Part shown: in pieces, positions 50,295-60,971 of the stretch
How positions within the stretch are numbered: the stretch's first letter is position 1
Layout of the letters: the number at the start of each line of letters is the position of its first letter
Source: Chimonanthus salicifolius
Lineage: Eukaryota > Streptophyta > Magnoliopsida > Laurales > Calycanthaceae
DNA: 64,000 bases
Direction of reading: 5' to 3'
Assembly: GCA_013350335.1 (NCBI GenBank)
Contig: CM023541.1
Span: 60,949,413-61,013,412, forward strand
Notes under the pieces: model-generated
What the model was told of the DNA's origin: nothing
The model's database searches: none
Seen by the model: only the letters and a program-made list of their open reading frames with translations
Program-made: the position numbers and the translations under genes

Positions 50295-51750
50295 TATGTT
50301 CAATAATAATCAGAACCCACTTTAGTTTCCCGAAGAGCTGTTAAAAATTCCAGTATTCTTGTATCAGAAATTAGAAATAGATTGGTTTGATGGATGAGGA
50401 AGTTGTATGATCTGGAGAAGTATCTGCTGTTGCACTCACTGCTTCCTCTGCGTCTATTGTTACTGATGCATGCATCCTTCATGTCTACTGAGACAGTCCC
50501 TCTCTCGTGCCTTTTTCACATCATTTCTGGCCATTATGTTCATTAATATTATATTTCCTTTTTAACTGTTACATGATGGAGCTTTTTGAAATTAGATATT
50601 TGTCTAAGTTATAAAATTTTAAATGTTTCTTTAAAACAAAAAACCACGTTTCAGTCTAAACGTTGTTTGCTGTTTTGTTCTTTTGATTAGTGGAAAAAAG
50701 AAACTCCTTGTCTTCCAAATTAAATACTTATCAATCTCTCAAATGATGAGATTTGCTGCTTCGATAATAATAATGATAATGAGGAACAAGCGAAAGAGGG
50801 CTATGCTAGGCGAATATGCGTCTTTCACCCTCTAATCTATGATTTTTTTAGCTGTTGTGCATCAATATATGTATGATGATATCTATCAATTAGGGATCTA
50901 ATTTGGACAAGTGGGTTAGGCTGAGTGTTTAATTTTAGTATGCCTAAATCAAATTTGAGTTACTACTTTTTGAATCATATCATACTTTGGCTCTCTTTTA
51001 AGTAGCAAGTCAACCCATTTTTAAACCTTCAATCAGTTTCTAATTTGAGCAATCCAATTCGAGTTTGGGTTAAAATGTGATTTTAAGTGAAATATATAAT
51101 AATATAAAATTTGAAAAACAAAGATGCAATATAACAAACATTATATCCATACAATTAAATAAATTTTAAACATTTTTTGAAACTCTAATAATTGTAAATA
51201 ACACAAATTTAACTGTTGCCTCTCAACCTTCTCATACGATTACAATATTCTTCCCACATCTCATATGCGATATCACCACGTATTTTATTTTGCAATCTCT
51301 CGTCGCCTATCAATACCATGATAGTCAATTGGATCTTCCTCTTCATCTTTCCCATCGTCTTTGGGGGCATTAACTTGATAACTCTCGTTTACCTTTAACT
51401 ACCAAGAGATTAAATTGTTAAATATGAAAATATTATTCGATTGTGTCACTTCAGAGTGTAAAAAGAATAATAAATTCTTATAAATAAATAAAAAATATTA
51501 AATTTAATTATGAGAATGATAACAAAGAAATGAATTTTTTCATATGTTCATTTCACCTTGTAACATATGGTTCCCATACGTGTTCTAGGGCTAATATGAT
51601 ATGAAGATTGTCACCTCAATGAAATCACTATTAACTCATTGCTTTTATAGTCTTCCATTTATCTTTTAGATTGGACATGTGATACATGACATTCATGTTT
51701 ATATGTTGATCGTGATTTGAGTTATACATAATCTAACGAGCAGAGAAAAA

Positions 51751-51852
51751 ACCATCGATATCGGCGATATATATCGGATATCGGCCGATATCGCAAATAT
51801 TGGTCGATACATATTGTATCGGCTGATATATAAAGGTTTTAAAAACCGATAT
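51751..51852. repeat. Short copy of the CGGCCGATAT repeat family
   Basis: The stretch contains ATCGATATCGGCGATATATATCGG, interrupted variants of ATATCGGCCGATATCG and TATCGGCTGATATA, matching the words that define 5830-6130 and 25300-25640. It is about a third of their length. Confidence 0.6.
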
Positions 51853-52298
51853 TTAAACTCCTGCTTACGAGGATTGGACTTTGTAATCTCAATGGATCAA
51901 ATCACATATACACCTAATTTAAGTGCAATTCACAGATGCCATGACTTAATGACACAGAGAAATGCTGAGGTGCAACTTTTTGCATAGCTTGCACCTAATT
52001 TGTTTTCCTTTTTCTATTTTTTTTTTGGAAACAAATCCAAAAAAAAAAAAAATTAACTAATTAGATTGAAATGAGACACAATGAACTATAAGTGAACTAA
52101 ATTTTATTAATAAATCATTTTTTATTAATTTGATCTCAATAGTCAAAATCATCCAGCATTCTTTAAAAAAAATTCAAGGACACTTAATGGTTTTTACCAT
52201 TGAAATCAAATAACTACAAGCTGATACTTTCTATGAAATTTGGTCCATTTATTATAAACGAGTCAAATTCCAATCTAACTGTTTTTTTTTTTTTTCAA

Positions 52299-52487
52299 AT
52301 GTCTTTCCAAAAAAAAAAATCCCTTGGACTCGACGGATCTGAGCCCAATCACTTCAATGGCCACAGGGCAAGGCAGGTCTTGAGAGCTCTCCTATACGGC
52401 AAGATCTTCTCACGTTCCTCCTACTTGGTTTCCATTCTATCAAAGATGATCGGAGAGTTGCCTGATTCTTTAATGCCTGAGGTTTGA
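52299..52487 (+). other. Unrecognised short open frame, possible gene fragment
   Basis: A 62-codon frame reads MSFQKKKSLGLDG, then HRARQVLRALLYGKIFSRSS and YLVSILSKMIGELPDSL. Its composition is protein-like (amphipathic, few low-complexity residues), unlike other intergenic frames here, and CT-rich DNA resembling a leader or intron follows. I recognise no family. It may be a remnant exon or a chance frame. Confidence 0.3.
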
Positions 52488-53734
52488 TTCTCTTGTGGGG
52501 AAATTCTGGGTGCCTCTGTCTCTGTTCTCTCGGCCTCGGTATCTCTTTCTCAGTTTTCTATTTGCAGGGCCTGAATTAAGAAGAAGAAAAAAAAAAAACC
52601 AGTTCCTTTCATTTGCTCCGGTCCATGGGGTTGGATATTTGCCATTGCCATCACCGTTCCAATGTCTTGTCTTGGCATTGCCTTATGCAAACTCCACTCA
52701 GTCTAGCCCGCAATTTTTGCTTTTGTTCGCCCTATGCTTCTCCCAGTCATTAATTTAGATGGTTCATCATCATCGTCGTCATCTCCACCATCTTCTTATA
52801 CTGACTTTGTCTTCACTCATCATTGGCAGTGCTACTGTAATCTAGTTTACGTTGTCTGTCTGTTGGATCAGATCGTTTTGCAATGCTTCAATTTCTTTCT
52901 GTTGTAGATTTGTTTGTTTTTTTCTCTGAATTTCCGTTGCATATAGATCTATCTACTCTTGTTATTTAGATATTGTGCGTTCTGAATCTATCTGCTTCTA
53001 TCTTTGATTGTGGTTCCAGCTGTTGAGATCATCTAGATTTGTTGATCTCGTGCACTAGAATACCAATCTTTGTTTGTTTCTATCCACCTACGGTTTGTTT
53101 GACACACGTGGCAGGTTGGATATGGTATTGACTTCACCCGCATATTTTTACCGTTGATATATTTCTGCTCCACTAGATGACACCATCTAATCGTTGTAGT
53201 TATCCAATTCAGTAATTGCAAACTCAGTGGTGAACCTACTTGAGTTTGAAGGGATATTGGGATAAATTAGAATTAGAAATATCACAATGTGTTTTTCTCT
53301 TGATTAAAGATTGTTTTAAAAATCCTTGGTTATTTTAAATTAGAGTAATTCTTATATATCTATAAATATCAATTGATGTAATCAATCAATCAATTTACAT
53401 TTTATAAAAATTCTCTTTGCAAATTGATGATATTAATCCATAAACATTTTGTATACATAGGTTGAAGAAAATGAAAAAATGCTATAGTTTCTCTAATCAC
53501 ATGGAAAATGAGAGAGAATTTTTAAAGAAAAAAAATCGATAAGGTTTTCTCCCATAGCGTGTCTATCCCGTGGGAAAGAATATCTCAGTTTTCTAGAAAA
53601 GAATTTCCTAAGCTTTAAGAATTTTAAAAGTTATCAGAAGTTGATTAACCATGTGCAATTTTTCTTTCTTTTAAGAGATAAAAATCTTTGAAGATTGTAT
53701 TCTTCTCAACAGGCACTAAACTGAAAGTCTTAAG

Positions 53735-53742
53735 CCACGTGG
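53735..53742. promoter_or_regulatory. G-box palindrome upstream of first WDCDS gene
   Basis: CCACGTGG lies 173 bp before the start codon at 53915. CACGTG cores bind bZIP/bHLH factors in plants. Function here is inferred from position only. Confidence 0.4.
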
Positions 53743-53858
53743 AAAATAATTCTTTGCCGTAGTGAAGAAGACATTAGCTCCAACTTTGGATCAATGAATC
53801 GCCGTTGACTGTGAAAATGGCACTTCCTCAGACTCTCTTTCCTTCGTAGTTTCATACT

Positions 53859-53864
53859 TATATA
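53859..53864 (+). promoter_or_regulatory. Probable TATA box of first WDCDS gene
   Basis: TATATA followed by CGTTC lies 56 bp before the ATG. The duplicate gene has the same TATATACGTTC word 57 bp before its own ATG, so spacing and sequence are conserved. Confidence 0.65.
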
Positions 53865-53914
53865 CGTTCTCATACTTCTTAATCTCAATCTATTTTCACC
53901 TAAGAAAGCCATAG

Positions 53915-54385
53915 ATGGAGAAAGGAAAACATCCAAATTCAGAACAAGGCCAAGAAGCCAAGTCCCAACTTTGGGATTGTGATAGTTGTCTCTATGATTC
54001 CTTTGAGCTCAAATCGTTCCAAAGGCAGCTAGACTCGGCCATTGCTTCGAGGACCTTCTCCATGCCACGTTTATCTGAGGTTGCACCAAGGCTGCCGCGA
54101 TCGGCATCGTCAAGATCGTCGAAACTCTCCCGGTCTTTTCGCAAGTTACTCCAGTCGGTTTTTCGGCGGAGACCTGCCTCAGATAGGCTAGTTCGAGTCG
54201 ATGAGGTGCTACCGAACCATGTCATTAATCCAAACGCTGGGCAAGTGTTACAGAAGATGACAGATAACTGGGAGAAAGGAGCTGACTCTACAAGAATTAT
54301 GCCGGAATATGACTCACTGATGAGGAAATCAGCCTCTGAACGATTTATGGGCACCGCCGCCTTCCGCATCTCTAGTGATGTTTGA
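53915..54385 (+). CDS. WDCDS-motif protein of unknown function, tandem copy 1
   Basis: Intronless frame of 156 residues. The N-terminal part has QLWDCDSCLYDSFELKSFQ followed by RQLDSAIASRTFSMPRLSEV; the middle is basic and Ser/Arg-rich (SRSSKLSRSFRKLLQSVFRRR); the C terminus has EYDSLMRKSASERFMGTAAF. All three blocks recur in the neighbour at 55466, and the WDC..LYDSFEL block recurs in the gene at 27642. No signal peptide, membrane helix or catalytic motif is visible, so a regulatory or adaptor role is possible but unproven. Start chosen because CATAGATGGAGAA is conserved around the ATG in both copies. TATATA lies 56 bp upstream, giving a very short leader. Confidence 0.83.
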   Translation: MEKGKHPNSEQGQEAKSQLWDCDSCLYDSFELKSFQRQLDSAIASRTFSMPRLSEVAPRLPRSASSRSSKLSRSFRKLLQSVFRRRPASDRLVRVDEVLPNHVINPNAGQVLQKMTDNWEKGADSTRIMPEYDSLMRKSASERFMGTAAFRISSDV

Positions 54386-55465
54386 TAAAATATTCCGGGC
54401 ATGGTGTTGGATTCTGGTACGTTTTGATATTTTTGGTCTAATGCTCTAGGAAATAAGTGAAGCTTGGAACTTCTTTAATTTTGTGTACTCTAAATTTCTA
54501 ATCAAATATGTCTCCACCAGTTGTTTATAGAAGAGGGCTCTCTCTCTCTCTCTATCTCTATCTCTTATATGTACTATCAAAAAGAAAAAAAAGTTTGCCC
54601 TAAACCTATGGATAAAAAATAAAGATTGGAGCTTGAAGCCCATAAAACTTAAGACCAAAGTCCACTAATTTAGTAATCACAAGTTTAAAAAATATCCCAA
54701 ATTAGTTCTTCTTTTTTGAAGATCAAATTATTCAGGTATCTTATTCACTAATCTTTGACGAAGGATACAAACTATAGGGAATGACCCTTTTTGTATTAAA
54801 GGGAGCTTATTTTAAGAGCTTCCACAAACAAGTGTGGAAATTGACCGTCAAATTAACTGCACGAAATTCCCAAATTAGTCCATTTATAAGTCACATACAT
54901 ATAATTGTCACTAATTTTAATAAAATCCAAACTTTGACACATTTAAAAGACCTTGAATGGTGATTTTGGTATCGCCTCTCTCTCTCTCTCTCTGGTTTAG
55001 GTTATTTGGCCGTGGGACTCATCCACACATTCTACTACGTTGGGCGAGACAGCCCAGCCCAATCATGAAGGACACTTGTCAGATTTCGAACTCTCCTGAG
55101 TGATCAATGTGGCCGTGGTCAGGTGCATTGCTGAGTCGAGTCATCCGAGTCACGAAGCGAACTCAGCTATTCGTGCGAGGTATGGGCAAGGCAGCTTCCT
55201 AGAACAGTAGAACTTTATCAATCAATAAAGGCCTTGTTAGCCATCTACAATAAATAACGTTGAATGCCCACCTGAGGCACCAAGTTTTCCACATCGATAA
55301 TATTTAGTGGTCGAAATGAAGACGACGTGACTTTCTCACACGTTGCCGACGCGTTTGGATCGTCATCGACAACATGAAAAGGGCACTTCTAATTCCTCGT
55401 TTGGTCCATATATACGTTCGCGTACCTGTAAAATCTCAATCCAATTTCATCTAAGAAAGCCATAG
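54386..55465. other. Spacer between the tandem WDCDS genes
   Basis: The first ~100 bp downstream of the stop are conserved after both genes (ATATTCCGGGCATGGTG, ATGCTCTAGGA), so the duplication included 3' flanks. The rest holds two CT microsatellites (54539-54565, 54976-54993) and the copy 2 promoter. No further gene is visible. Confidence 0.7.
55409..55414 (+). promoter_or_regulatory. Probable TATA box of second WDCDS gene
   Basis: TATATACGTTC at the same distance from the ATG as in the first copy. The following leader words (ATCTCAATC, CTAAGAAAGCCATAG) are shared as well. Confidence 0.65.
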
Positions 55466-55942
55466 ATGGAGAAAATGAAGAACCTGATCCCAAAACAAGG
55501 CCAAGAAGCCAAGTCCCGTGTTTGGGATTGTGATAGTTGTCTCTATGACTCCTTTGAGCTCAAATCTTTCCAAAGGCAGCTTGACTCGGCTATTGTTTCC
55601 AGGACTTTCTCCATGCCACGTTTGTCTGAAGTTGCACCCAGGCCGGCCCAGCCGGTCTCCTCAAAACCATCGAAAATTTCCTGGTCTTTTCACAAGTTAC
55701 TCCGATCGGTCTTTCGGCGGAAACCTGCTTCTGATTCCCTTGTTGGAGCCAATGGTGAGTTCTCGAAGAACGGCTTCTATGGAATGTATACCAACTCTAA
55801 AGAAGTGCTACCTAAAATTCCGGAGAGATGGGAAGAAGGGGGCAACTCAGCCGGAATCTTGCCGGAATATGGCTCATTAGTAAAGAAATCTGCCTCCGAA
55901 CGTTTTACGAGCACTGCCGCCTTTGGCTTCTCTTGTGCCTGA
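55466..55942 (+). CDS. WDCDS-motif protein of unknown function, tandem copy 2
   Basis: Intronless 158-residue frame, paralogous to 53915-54385 and 1551 bp from it. The N-terminal 50 residues are nearly identical (VWDCDSCLYDSFELKSFQ, SRTFSMPRLSEVAPR), the middle has diverged and carries an extra segment (NGEFSKNGFYGMYTNSK), and the C terminus keeps EYGSLVKKSASERFTSTAAF. Conservation of the two ends with a freer middle suggests purifying selection on short docking motifs. No enzymatic signature is seen. Leader, TATA and 3' flank are also duplicated. Confidence 0.83.
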   Translation: MEKMKNLIPKQGQEAKSRVWDCDSCLYDSFELKSFQRQLDSAIVSRTFSMPRLSEVAPRPAQPVSSKPSKISWSFHKLLRSVFRRKPASDSLVGANGEFSKNGFYGMYTNSKEVLPKIPERWEEGGNSAGILPEYGSLVKKSASERFTSTAAFGFSCA

Positions 55943-56468
55943 GTAACTAAAGCATTTAATAGAATATTCCGGGCATGGTGGCGGATTTCGGTATGCTTTG
56001 CTGTTTTGGACTTTTCTTCATGCTCTAGGATCATGTGAAGGTAGGACCTTTGACTTTGTTTAATTTAGTCAAATTTAAATTTAAATTTGACGTCATTGCA
56101 CGTAGTTTGCAACCATTGTTTATGGAAAAGGTTTTTTTCCTCCTCTTTTCCCTTCTTTTTTTAATAATAATAGCTTTGACCGGCTAAAGAGTTAGGAACT
56201 AAGACATCTAAATACTAGGGTGGATATCAGATTAGAAAGTTTTTAGTTATTGGGAAAAGAATCTTATATTCTCATCAAGTCATCTTTAACATTTGATTTT
56301 GTCGTTAGGTTGATAATGGCATTTATTTTTACATCCAATCTAACTATAAACATCGACTGTTAATCTAGAATAAATCTGAATTTAGGAAGCATAAGGCCAT
56401 GTAGAGAGTGGAAAGACCACAGATCATTTGGGCTTATTGAAACTTTAACTTCGATTGGAGTCACACAG

Positions 56469-56790
56469 TGTAAAACACATAATTATAACTCATCTTTAAA
56501 AATTGATTATTATGGAGAAGGAACCTATGTGCTTATAAACCCCATAACTCAAAGGTTCACTCGCGATTTGAAACTTTACTAACACTCTCCCTCATGGCCA
56601 GGCCTCGAAACACTCGGATCTCTCCCTCCATGCAGGTTGGAGATACAGACCCAATCCATCTCTATGGTACCCCGCTCTAATATCATGTTAAACATATGAG
56701 TAGAACTCTTCCTTAAAAACCGACTACTAAAAAGAGGGAAGCCATGTACTTATAAATCTCATAATCCAAAGGTCTACTCACTGAAGCATG
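56469..56790 (-). mobile_element. Degenerate TRIM element (second TRIM family)
   Basis: Left LTR 56469-56584 (TGTAAAACACAT to TTTACTAACA) and right LTR from 56686 (TGTTAAACATATGAG) share TATAAAC/TATAAATC TC and AAAGGT TCACTC words with 1832-2136. Next to the left LTR is a pyrimidine tract (CTCTCCCTCATGG), the complement of a polypurine tract. Next to the right LTR is CTCTAATATCATG, a decayed complement of the TGGTATCAGAG primer site. The right LTR lacks its end. Non-coding interior. Confidence 0.7.
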
Positions 56791-57802
56791 ATCAGATGGA
56801 GGATACTGCATCTACTGGCTTTACTACGGGTGGATAATGGGTCACAATCACACCCACTTGATAGGGATAATGAGGGAGATATATTTAAATAAATATTAAT
56901 GTTCCTATCATTATACATTGGAAGATCCTAGAGTTGTTACCTGTGAGTAGTTATTACATAGGCAGTTTGGTGGTGTGGCATTGATGACCAGGTACACGAG
57001 GCTTAATTAATAGCCATAGGTTTTTTTCCTCAGCCTTCAAGGAAGGAAAGAGTAAAGGGTATACGAATGATCATAATAAGATAACGGTTTATAGTCGTAA
57101 TACCAATGATGGAGACATTTTTATTATTGAGTTAGAGACAATTAATATATGATAGAAGAGCAATTATATTTGATTACGTAAAATAAAAGTATACTTTTTT
57201 TCAATTTAATAACGAAATGCCTCTAATGTTGAAGATATAAATGTGGGTAATTGAGAGAGAGAGCGATTTTTGAGAATTGATATACTCGAGCGTAACATGT
57301 TATGGTGGTGCTCATCTATTTTCCCTTTAGTACTGTTGTTTAATGTTGCTTTGACGGTAAAACAAAGGTATCAGTGGCTAGGGTTTTGTTGTGTTTTAGA
57401 TGCTTGAAGAAGAAGACAAGGCTCTGACTCTAAGCTCATCATCTTAAAAATGATTTAAAAGAATAAACTCCCTTACTTTTTCTGACCATTTTTATATGAG
57501 TTCCACGCATCTGAGCACACCTAAGCAAGGTTTTAAAAAATTATCAACGATCTGTAATTGTCTCGATTCATACAGGCGTATCAGCAATTTATTGTCAATA
57601 TCCATTCTCTTCTTTGAAAACAATGATTTTTTTTGAAAAATATGAGAAAAATGAAAGATTTAGTCCAAGTGTATTTTTGTAAAGGATATGGTCATTTTAT
57701 GGGGTGACTTGTGAGAGTCAAAATATCAGTATGAATAAAGTATATTTTTAATTTTTTAAAATTGTCATAAAATTATGAAAAATATTCAAAAAAATTAGAA
57801 AA

Positions 57803-58130
57803 TGTAACTACCCGACCTGAATACTGGGCTTAGGACTTGACTCAGTGTGATATTGTTTGCTTTGGACCTCGCACATATCTCGAACCCGCACGGTTTTGTT
57901 CCTACACCCTGGCCCACATGGTGAAGGCCCAAAAGGCCTCACCTGGTATCAGAGTACGCAGCGCTATATTGTCCTCTCTGGGGTTCACCCCCTCAAGGTT
58001 TTGTTTCCACTACCCACACAGGGCTGGAAGACCTCACACTTAATCAAGAGGGGTTGGCCTCTTAAAACCCCCTCATTTTTCTCCTTCTCCACCGACGTGG
58101 GACTCCCACATCGGTGGGCAGGGTGCCACA
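57803..58130 (+). mobile_element. 328-bp solo-LTR-like element with 5-bp target duplication
   Basis: The element has TG..CA ends (TGTAACTACCCGACC to GGGTGCCACA) and is flanked on both sides by GAAAA (57798-57802, 58131-58135). Near the right end is a near-perfect hairpin, ACCGACGTGGGA-CTCCCACATCGGT. It is much richer in GC than its surroundings. TGGTATCAGAG occurs internally near 57942, unusual for a plain LTR. No coding function: the short frames crossing it are chance. Confidence 0.8.
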
Positions 58131-58323
58131 GAAAATATGAAAAAATATCTAATATAAAATTCATGTTTTCCTTAATTCCACAATAACATATACTTTCTTT
58201 TACAATTTATAATTTTTTTCAAATAAATCTAAATTTTATAAAAATATTGAAATATTAGAAAAAAAACATATAAATATCCTAAGAGCTAAATCAATCACAG
58301 TAACTACTTTAATTCTATAAATA

Positions 58324-58944
58324 TTTTTACATCATTCAATTAATTTTTCTACAAAAACTCCAAAATAAGAATCATCTTAGAAAGTTCAGCTTTCATTAAT
58401 ATTTGAAAAAAAAAAACTTGAAAAATTATACAAATACGCTACAAACTCTATCAATCGTATTAAGACACCTCCACTCAATTCCAAAGCACTCAATATTATT
58501 TTATTAAATTATTTTCACAAAAACTCTAAAATGGAGATTATCTTAGAGCAAAAATTCGAAAAAAAATGATGAAAATAATTCAAAGTCGTCAAATCTTAAT
58601 ACAAAAAATGTATGAAATTGGCAAATACTACTAAAAGAACTTGCTTAGAAACCTTCTTAAAATCATATGTAGTGTAAGATTAAACCCGAAAATGTAATTA
58701 AGCATGTAAATATTGTTAAAAGTTGTGCTCAAGACATATTGATGATAAAGAAAATATTTGAAGTTCACAGTCTCAGTAATTCCATCCACGTTTTGGAGTG
58801 GAGTCGTATGATAAAGATCAGTTCATTTATTAATTTTTCTCCATTGAATTTAGAATATTGAAATCATCAATTGCAGCCGATGGCCCATATGTTGACATGA
58901 ATGTTCAGTTCTTTGAGAAGAAATAGGTATTGATTTCACATTTT
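58324..58944. repeat. Left copy of a segmental duplication (offset ~5.05 kb)
   Basis: The sequence from TTTTACATCATTCAATTAAT to the end of this block is repeated at about 63380-64000 with only scattered substitutions and small indels. Both copies run into the P450 pseudo-exon. The right copy is cut by the window edge, so the true length is unknown. Confidence 0.92.
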
Positions 58945-59204
58945 TCCATGCGAGGAAGGGAATGAGACGTGGGTGGGTGGGTGCAGGCGGAACGTTCCAT
59001 CGACGACGACTTGCAAGAATGGTAGATTGTAGAAGTCCAATTCTGAGATGAAGAAGTCCAGGCCCACTACTGAGTCTAGCTGATGTTGGGCCTGGGCTAG
59101 GATGTCTGGCTGGCGGATTAATTTGGGGATGGCCCATTATATGGCACTTGGTGACGTGTCACTTCTAGCTGAGAAGATATCCTGCAAATTCCATGAATCA
59201 AAGT
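58877..59204 (-). pseudogene. P450 pseudo-exon (fragment of exon 2 of the neighbouring CYP75B-like gene)
   Basis: CCGATGGCCCATATGTT to TTCCATGAATC aligns with 61313-61636 of the intact gene, including GGCCCACTACTGAGTCTAGC and the intron acceptor region. It lacks exon 1, the heme-binding half and several codons, and deletions break the frame, so it cannot encode an enzyme. Similarity stops sharply on both sides. Confidence 0.9.
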
Positions 59205-60971
59205 TCAATTTCTATCTTAGTCTTATTTAGCTGTCATTTCAGTTAAATTTGTGAAATGGGTTTTGATATTGGAAGTCTTCCGTTCTTTAAAAATAAAATT
59301 TCTCTTCTAAAGTGCCAACATTGAAATGAACTTTCAGTGAGATTAATTCGATAGTTACTAATGAGATTAGGCATCACATTTTTAGCAAGTCTAGAGTGTG
59401 TTCGCGTTTGTTTCTAAAGTATATATGTTTGTTAAATAATAAAAAAGAGTAGAAAAATAATCATATATTGTCACTTTAATGGTAAAGGTTGACAATAAAA
59501 GATCCCATTTGGAATACATGGAATCCACTTATAATAAATTTAAATTATTTATTAATTTTTAAAGAATATTATATATTTTTTAGATTTTTTGAAGTTATTG
59601 GACATATCATTAAGTAAATCAAATGAAAAAATTTAATTAAAAAATTCATAAAATTTATCACTTCTCTCTCATTTGATTTGAACTTCAATCCTGCACTGTG
59701 AGTGAAGTTTTAAAAGGTAGCATTGAAAGTTCTGTGGAACATTATCGTTTCCTCTCCAAACATGAATTTCCGTACGTCTTTCCATATTTCCTTTTAACGT
59801 GGGGTTTTCATACGTCTTTTAATTGTCGCTAAAGAAAGAGAAACAAACGTCTTCTCCTTTTAAGTATCATTCATTCCTGTATTAGCAGTAATTTTTTTTG
59901 TCATCGGTGAGAGTAAAAAAGGCAATTACTAATTTCATCAAACTCCACAATATTCTTAGTTTCTTACTACATTATGTGATACAAGAAACAGTTGTATGCA
60001 TTTTGTATTCATTGTTACAGACTCAAATGTTTATTGTTCTTCTATTAAATTCAATTTATCTGATACTTGCATAAACACTATTAGAGATAATCACTTGCTT
60101 GATTAGCTGAATCAAATTTTCGCTTCAGGACTTTTATGTTGGAGTCAAATCAGCCTTGATAAGTTCAGTTTCATTTTCATCCATTTTCCTAGCTAATTTT
60201 AGGATAGAGACGTTAAACACTCAGCCACCCTTCATATATGCTTTGGTGCCTTTCAACTGCCCCATGTCCACCATTAGATGTCCTCTTGCAGCAGCCACCA
60301 TTAAAATTTGCTTTTTTAGATACTGACCCATTGGCAAGTAAAGTTCTCATTCTGCACATCTAGAATCACCTACCAAGTTAATAAAATTACAAAAACAAAT
60401 GAAGAAAGATCATCATGTTAGTCGTACTAGAATGAGGGTTATAAGCACAGGCAAGAACTGATGGTGTTAAATGAAGCTTTTAAAAATGTAGACGTAAGAT
60501 ATAACATCTTTCACTATTTTATATCAGCAGTGGGCACAGATTCTCTTCATGAGAGAGTGAAAGACGGGTATCAAATGACTTTTATTATAATTACAGAATA
60601 TTCTTTCCTAAAAAGTTTACCAATAGTAAATCTTTGTAGTCCAAGCTGATTTTTGACACTCTTTATGTACACAATTTTAGATATTTAAAACCAACTTATT
60701 CTCACCCCACATAATGCCCTACAGATAGTTCTTCTGCAAATTGCGGGTACTCTCCGCTCTTATTTCACCACTGAAGTGAAATTATTCTCAACATTAAGAT
60801 ACAAACACATAAAAGCTAGAGCATATAATGAACATAGTATAACCTTCTAATAGGGCATGCAAATCCTAAGCATATGTTCACAGCATAAGACCTAACAAGT
60901 TCACAATTCAAGCACGCCAATCAATCACAGTAACAATCTATTAGGGCGTAATAAGGAGCCATTGAGGGATC

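Larger units (their letters stand above)
50295..53914. other. Intergenic region, TBL to first WDCDS gene
   Basis: It begins with the presumed TBL 3' region and contains a GATATCGGCCGATAT-rich repeat (51751-51852) and an unrecognised 62-codon frame (52299-52487) followed by CT-rich, leader- or intron-like DNA to about 53000. The promoter of the gene at 53915 lies at the right end. Confidence 0.6.
55943..60971. other. Intergenic region, WDCDS pair to P450
   Basis: It contains a TRIM-like element (56469-56790), a 328-bp LTR-like element with target duplication (57803-58130), the left copy of a segmental duplication (58324-58944 and probably beyond) and a P450 pseudo-exon (58877-59204). 59205-60971 is AT-rich without recognisable genes; its right end is the 3' region of the P450 gene. 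Confidence 0.65.

Noticed and set aside
58850..59137. 95-codon frame on the minus strand
   Set aside because: It is a wrong-frame reading of the P450 pseudo-exon at 58877-59204.
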